Source: 13-2-20CM-68-14 sp051955535
GTDB taxonomy: Bacteria; Actinomycetota; Thermoleophilia; Gaiellales; Gaiellaceae
Direction: 5' to 3'
Assembly (NCBI GenBank): GCA_051955535.1
Contig: JBQCGP010000018.1
Coordinates: 1 to 60,243, forward strand
Length of the DNA stretch: 60,243 bases
In this document: piece by piece, positions 56,279 through 60,243 of the stretch
Position numbering within the stretch: position 1 is the stretch's first letter
How the letters are laid out: each line of letters begins with the position of its first letter
Notes under the pieces: model-generated
Seen by the model: only the letters and a program-made list of their open reading frames with translations
The model's database searches: none
Told to the model about the DNA's origin: nothing
Position numbers and translations under genes: made by a program

Positions 56279-59200
56279 ATGAACGGTCGTTGGCTCCGAG
56301 CTGTGCCGCGAGTTCGCCTCGTGCGTCTCGGTTGTTTTGCCGCTGCGGTCTTTTTGCTCGTGCTCGCGTTCGGTGAGGTGGCGGGGGCAGTGGCGCCGCC
56401 GGCCGTTACCGACGTAAACCCCACGACGAACACCGCTGACCCGACGTTCGGCGGGCGGGTCAATGCCCTAACAGTGAACCCTGTCGATGCCCAAGACGTG
56501 TTCGCCGCCAGCGAGCTGGGCGGCATCTTCCGCTCGACTAACGGCGGGCACAACTGGACGCACGTCGACTCCGTCTCGCTGACGGCGACACAGGATGTCG
56601 AGTACGCACCGAGTGATGCGAACCTGGTCGTCGCGAGCGGGAGCTACGACGGGCGGGTGACAAGCCAGGGAGGCATCTGGCGCTCGGCGGACGGCGGCAA
56701 CACCTGGTCGAATGCGGACAACCTCTCCACCTGCACGCCGGGCGGAGGGACGGCGGGCGAGGCCAACGCGTACAACACGGCCATAGCGCCAACCGGAGGC
56801 GCCGGCAGCATCAAGATTTGGGTGGGTACGGACTGCGGCCTGGCCTACAGTGCCAACTCAGGCCTGACGTGGTCACACTTCTCGCCGAACGGGCTTTCCG
56901 GTCGAGTGTGGGACGTGCAGGTGCGGGACGACGGCGGAACGCTGAAGGTCGACGTCTGCGGAGACAACGGCTACGCCCGTACGACGACGGACAGCGGCAA
57001 CGGCGTTCGCGGCGACCAGGCCTCCGACTTCACGGCCGGGACGAACCCGATCCCCACGGCAGGCGACGGCGTCAACACGTCGACGGGGGGGTTCATGCCG
57101 TGCGCGCTCGCGACGGCGCCGCAGGACCCGAACACGGTTTTCATGAGCTTCTTCGCCGGGCTCAACATGGCGCAGACGTTCTGCGTGACGAGGATCGTGG
57201 AGTCCGACGACAACGGTGCGACCTGGCCCAACGTCGAGGCCCCGCACGAGGACAACTGTCGCAACCCGTGGGTGCTCACGCATCCGGACATCCAGGGTGA
57301 TCCGAACCACTTCGACGCCTTCATCGGCTCGGGCGTGAACATGCGCCACCAGCGCTGCGACGCAACCGCGACGCCGCGCTGCAGTACGTCCGCCGGCGAT
57401 TGGCCCGACATTCTCTCGGGTTCTCACACCGACCCCACCGACGTCGCATTCAACACGTCGACCCTGAACGGATGCCCGATCCTCTACTCGGGCGACGGCG
57501 GCATCTTCCGGACGACGGTCGCTCCGGCGTCCTGCGCGACCTCCTTCGCGTGGGAGGACTCGAACACCGGCAACCACGGCTGGGACATCCGGGGGCTCGC
57601 GGGCACGGTGAATGCCGGCTCGACCGATCTCTACTTCGGCACACAGGACAACGGGATCTACTACACGGGCGATGGAGGAGTCACGTACCACAACGAGGGC
57701 CCCGACGTCTACGAGGTATTCGCGGATCACAACCCGCCCGCCCGCGTGATGTGGCGCCACTGCTTCGGCTGCGGCTTCACGGTTTCCAACCCAGGGCTTT
57801 CCGGCCAGGGCGGCTTCTCGGTACCGCCCGGAAACGATGTCGCGAACGCGTTCAAGGCCGTGCAGTTCGGCCACCAGAGCTACGCCTTCATGACGCGGAA
57901 CGGTGCACCTCCGAACAACGACTGGACGGTCTACGTGACGACGAACGAGGGCGGAAGCTGGTCCCAGATGGGACCGAGCCCGCTCGGGGGCGCTCCGGCC
58001 GGGCCGATGGTCGCATCCGGCCCGCCGGGTGCGCCGACCTTCTACTTCATCCTCAACACCGGCCCGGGCCGCGAAGTGTGGCGGCTTAGCGGCCCGTTCG
58101 ACAACACGGCAACGCTCACCAAGGCGAACAACGGGCTCAACTTCCCTGTCAACATCGCCGTCGATCCAAACGACCCCGACCTCCTCTACGCCTACGACCT
58201 GGTCGGAGGAGCGACGACAACGGGCCGAGTCATGCGCAGCACGAACGGAGGCCAATCCTGGACGCAGGACACCGCCGCGTTGACGGCCTTCACGCACCAC
58301 GGGCAATTCAAGAGCTTCAGCGCGATCGGACCGCTCGTCACGTCCATCGCCTTCGACGGTAACTCCGACGCGATCATGGTCGGTACGCAGACCGCCGGGG
58401 TCTTCGAGTCACCGGACAACGGCGCTTCGTGGTACTACATCCGCGGGTCCGACGCCTTGCCGCGAATCAACGGCTTCTTCTTCGACGAACGGATCCACGC
58501 CATCTATGTGGCCACGCGCGGCCGCGGATTGTGGCGGATCGACCCACCAATGGCCGATCTGAGCATCACCAAGTCCGACTCTCCCGACCCGGTGATCGCG
58601 GGCAAGGAGCTCTACTACACCCTCACGGTCAAGAACAACGGGCCCGATGTGGCCAGCTCGATCACCGTCAAGGACACCTTGCCCTCTCAGGTGAGCTACG
58701 TGACGAGCTCGAATCCGAACTGCTCGGCAGTCGGACAGGTCGTGACCTGCGGAGTGCCCGATCTGGCGAGCGGAGCCAGCTACAGCTTCCAGATCAAGGT
58801 GGCAGTGCACACGAACGCGGCCGCAGGCGGTCCGACGACGATCTTCAACACTGCCGACGTCTCCTCCGACGAGACGCTCGACCCCGACATGTCGAACAAC
58901 AGCGCGACCGAGGCGACGACCGTCGAGGACCAGGCCGACCTCGCCGTGACGAAGTTGTGCAAGCCGGACACCAGCCCGAGCGCGGGCCAGCCGATCAACT
59001 GCACGGTCTTTGTCGACAACAACGGCCCCTCGGACGCGCGCGGGGTCATCCTCACCGATTCCATCCTCGGCTCTTCCCCGTTCACGGTCTCGAACATCGT
59101 GACCAGCCAGGGGACGTGCGGGCCGGCATTCCCGGCCGTGACTTCGAGCCAGCAGTTCATCTGCAACCTCGGCGTGCTGCAGGCTGCGACGACCTCGCAG

Positions 59201-60103
59201 CCTGGTCGCGCGACGATTACCTACACCGTCACGTCCAGCGAGGCGCAGGACATCAACAACGAGGCGAGCGTGCGTAGCGACACGCCGGACCCGGATGCGT
59301 CGAACAACGACGCAATAGTCACCCTGACGGTCTCGGGGGTGGCCGATCTTTCGCTCACGAAGACGGGACCCGTCTCGGTCGTGGCCGGGACGCCCATCAC
59401 GTGGTCGCTCTCGCTCTCGAACGCGGGCCCGTCCACGGCCAAGAACGTCGTCGTTACGGACAACGTCCCGGCGGGTGTCGTCATCACCTCGGTGAGCGGG
59501 ACGGGCGGCGCCTCGTGCAGCACGGGCGTGCCGGGAGTTCCCATCCAGCCTACGACGTGCGGCTTCGGATCGCTCGCCTCCGGCGCGTCGAGGACGATGA
59601 CGATCAATGCGACGGTCAAGTCGGGAACGAAGGGCTCGCTCGAGAACGACGCGCGGATTTCGAGCGACACGTTCGACGCCAACAACGCGAACGACCTGAC
59701 GAGCTCCCTGACGGCGGTCACTCAGAGCGCGGACCTCGCGATCGGCCTCACATCGGATCCGACGCCGGCGCAGGGGTACAAGCCCTCCACCACCATCCAC
59801 TACAACGTGACGGTGGACAACAACGGTCCCTCCGATGCCGACGCGGTCGCGGTGACGGTCACGCTGCCGCCCTTGAAGAGCGGCTTCTACGTCAAGGACG
59901 ACGGAGGGTGCACGCTTTCGAACGTGACGCTGACCTGCCCGATGGGGACGTTCGTCGCGAGCGGGCCGACGAAGTCGATCTTCATCGACTGGTTCGTGCA
60001 GGGAGCGAAGGGACCGGTTACGACCAGCGCTTCCGTTGGCTCCTCGACGCCCGATCCGAGTGCGGCGAACAACACCGCCTCGGTAACGATCGACAAGAAG
60101 TGA
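56279..60103 (+). CDS. Giant secreted Asp-box beta-propeller protein with four DUF11 repeats
   Basis: 1274 residues. The ATG follows AAGGAGG with 6-nt spacing. Signal peptide about 1-38 (RLGCFAAAVFLLVLAFGEVAGAVA). Residues 40-750 form one or two BNR/sortilin-like propellers with six Asp boxes: STNGGHNW, SADGGNTW, SANSGLTW, TTNEGGSW, STNGGQSW and SPDNGASW. Then four DUF11 Ig-like repeats start at ADLSITK, ADLAVTK, ADLSLTK and ADLAIGL. Catalytic residues of sialidases were not identified. It has no anchor or sorting signal at the C-terminus, so it may be surface-associated by other means or released. It may act on or bind a polymer. Confidence 0.85.
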   Translation: MNGRWLRAVPRVRLVRLGCFAAAVFLLVLAFGEVAGAVAPPAVTDVNPTTNTADPTFGGRVNALTVNPVDAQDVFAASELGGIFRSTNGGHNWTHVDSVSLTATQDVEYAPSDANLVVASGSYDGRVTSQGGIWRSADGGNTWSNADNLSTCTPGGGTAGEANAYNTAIAPTGGAGSIKIWVGTDCGLAYSANSGLTWSHFSPNGLSGRVWDVQVRDDGGTLKVDVCGDNGYARTTTDSGNGVRGDQASDFTAGTNPIPTAGDGVNTSTGGFMPCALATAPQDPNTVFMSFFAGLNMAQTFCVTRIVESDDNGATWPNVEAPHEDNCRNPWVLTHPDIQGDPNHFDAFIGSGVNMRHQRCDATATPRCSTSAGDWPDILSGSHTDPTDVAFNTSTLNGCPILYSGDGGIFRTTVAPASCATSFAWEDSNTGNHGWDIRGLAGTVNAGSTDLYFGTQDNGIYYTGDGGVTYHNEGPDVYEVFADHNPPARVMWRHCFGCGFTVSNPGLSGQGGFSVPPGNDVANAFKAVQFGHQSYAFMTRNGAPPNNDWTVYVTTNEGGSWSQMGPSPLGGAPAGPMVASGPPGAPTFYFILNTGPGREVWRLSGPFDNTATLTKANNGLNFPVNIAVDPNDPDLLYAYDLVGGATTTGRVMRSTNGGQSWTQDTAALTAFTHHGQFKSFSAIGPLVTSIAFDGNSDAIMVGTQTAGVFESPDNGASWYYIRGSDALPRINGFFFDERIHAIYVATRGRGLWRIDPPMADLSITKSDSPDPVIAGKELYYTLTVKNNGPDVASSITVKDTLPSQVSYVTSSNPNCSAVGQVVTCGVPDLASGASYSFQIKVAVHTNAAAGGPTTIFNTADVSSDETLDPDMSNNSATEATTVEDQADLAVTKLCKPDTSPSAGQPINCTVFVDNNGPSDARGVILTDSILGSSPFTVSNIVTSQGTCGPAFPAVTSSQQFICNLGVLQAATTSQPGRATITYTVTSSEAQDINNEASVRSDTPDPDASNNDAIVTLTVSGVADLSLTKTGPVSVVAGTPITWSLSLSNAGPSTAKNVVVTDNVPAGVVITSVSGTGGASCSTGVPGVPIQPTTCGFGSLASGASRTMTINATVKSGTKGSLENDARISSDTFDANNANDLTSSLTAVTQSADLAIGLTSDPTPAQGYKPSTTIHYNVTVDNNGPSDADAVAVTVTLPPLKSGFYVKDDGGCTLSNVTLTCPMGTFVASGPTKSIFIDWFVQGAKGPVTTSASVGSSTPDPSAANNTASVTIDKK

Positions 60104-60243
60104 GAAAGGAGTCTGGGGGCGGCGCCGGGTTTGCGGGGGGCCCCCGCGAGGCGGGGGGTCCCGTGACCCCCCCGTCCGCCCCGCCAGGGCCGCGCGCACC
60201 CCGGTGGGCGGCCAACACCTCCCCGCCCCCCAACCCCCCGCCA
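60104..60243. other. Low-complexity window edge
   Basis: Runs of G and C interrupted by short hairpin-like sequence. No ORF or terminator is convincing. It is similar in nature to the left edge and may be an assembly artefact. Confidence 0.6.

Noticed and set aside
60104..60243. Terminator and another ORF at the right edge
   Set aside because: Hairpin-like matches come from low-complexity G/C runs and cannot be distinguished from assembly noise.

Overview
The window is GC-rich, densely packed bacterial chromosome with very short intergenic gaps. The gene set points to a deep-branching actinobacterium, most likely a Thermoleophilia/Gaiellales-type lineage: a KorAB 2-oxoglutarate:ferredoxin oxidoreductase with fused gamma-alpha subunit, a DipZ-type thiol protein, a CtaA with the actinobacterial EFGNR variant, a PAC2-family protein and an archaeal-type phosphoglycerate mutase. 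The taxonomic call is inference from gene content only. Many starts are GTG or TTG, many neighbouring genes overlap by 4 nt (GTGA, ATGA, TTGA), and several genes have a TANNNT hexamer 6-8 nt before the start codon and no Shine-Dalgarno, which suggests leaderless transcripts. No rRNA, tRNA, CRISPR array, transposase or prophage was seen. About the first 90 and last 140 bases are low-complexity G/C runs and look like assembly-edge sequence.

Layout. 0.2-8.4 kb: selenophosphate synthetase, NMN adenylyltransferase, an exported cupredoxin-like protein that has lost its copper ligands, phosphoglycerate mutase, a methyltransferase, heme A synthase, a PAC2 protein and DipZ. 8.4-17.6 kb: a DEAH helicase with an acidic insertion, two conserved unknowns, an ArsR-type regulator with a palindromic promoter, 6-phosphogluconolactonase, ProC with a duplicated tail fragment forming a mini-ORF, an AlkA-type glycosylase, an Xre-TPR regulator and a VOC protein. 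17.7-21.1 kb: korA, a 62-codon gene and korB locked together by 4-nt overlaps, then a LiaF-like domain protein.

21.1-24.7 kb: an alpha/beta hydrolase and an ECF41-type sigma factor, divergent from a DrrAB-like ABC exporter. Both promoters in the 77-nt divergent gap carry the ECF41 signature with the same 16-nt spacing, so the sigma factor probably controls itself, the hydrolase and the exporter. 24.8-31.4 kb: a coiled-coil protein, a DHA2 MFS pump, a two-component system with a co-translated secreted protein, and a MarR/MFS pair with a clear operator. 31.4-31.7 kb is non-coding, with REP-like palindromes and a truncated gene copy carrying a perfect 44-bp repeat. 32-37 kb: a PASTA protein without a kinase, and two tandem MarR genes divergent from a three-gene ABC exporter.

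37-47.8 kb: a collagen-like/lamin-tail surface protein, two paralogous MFS transporters fused to cyclic-nucleotide-binding domains, a 48-codon acidic repeat peptide gene with its own ribosome site and hairpin, a glutamine-synthetase-like plus amidohydrolase pair (the two halves of FluG), a cysteine-dioxygenase-like cupin, an aldo-keto reductase and small oxidoreductases. 47.8-60.1 kb: a large exported beta-rich protein, a coupled operon of 2Fe-2S/FAD oxidoreductase, single-domain globin and cyclic-nucleotide-binding protein, a methyltransferase, membrane and LuxR-type regulators, and a 1274-residue secreted Asp-box propeller protein with four DUF11 repeats.
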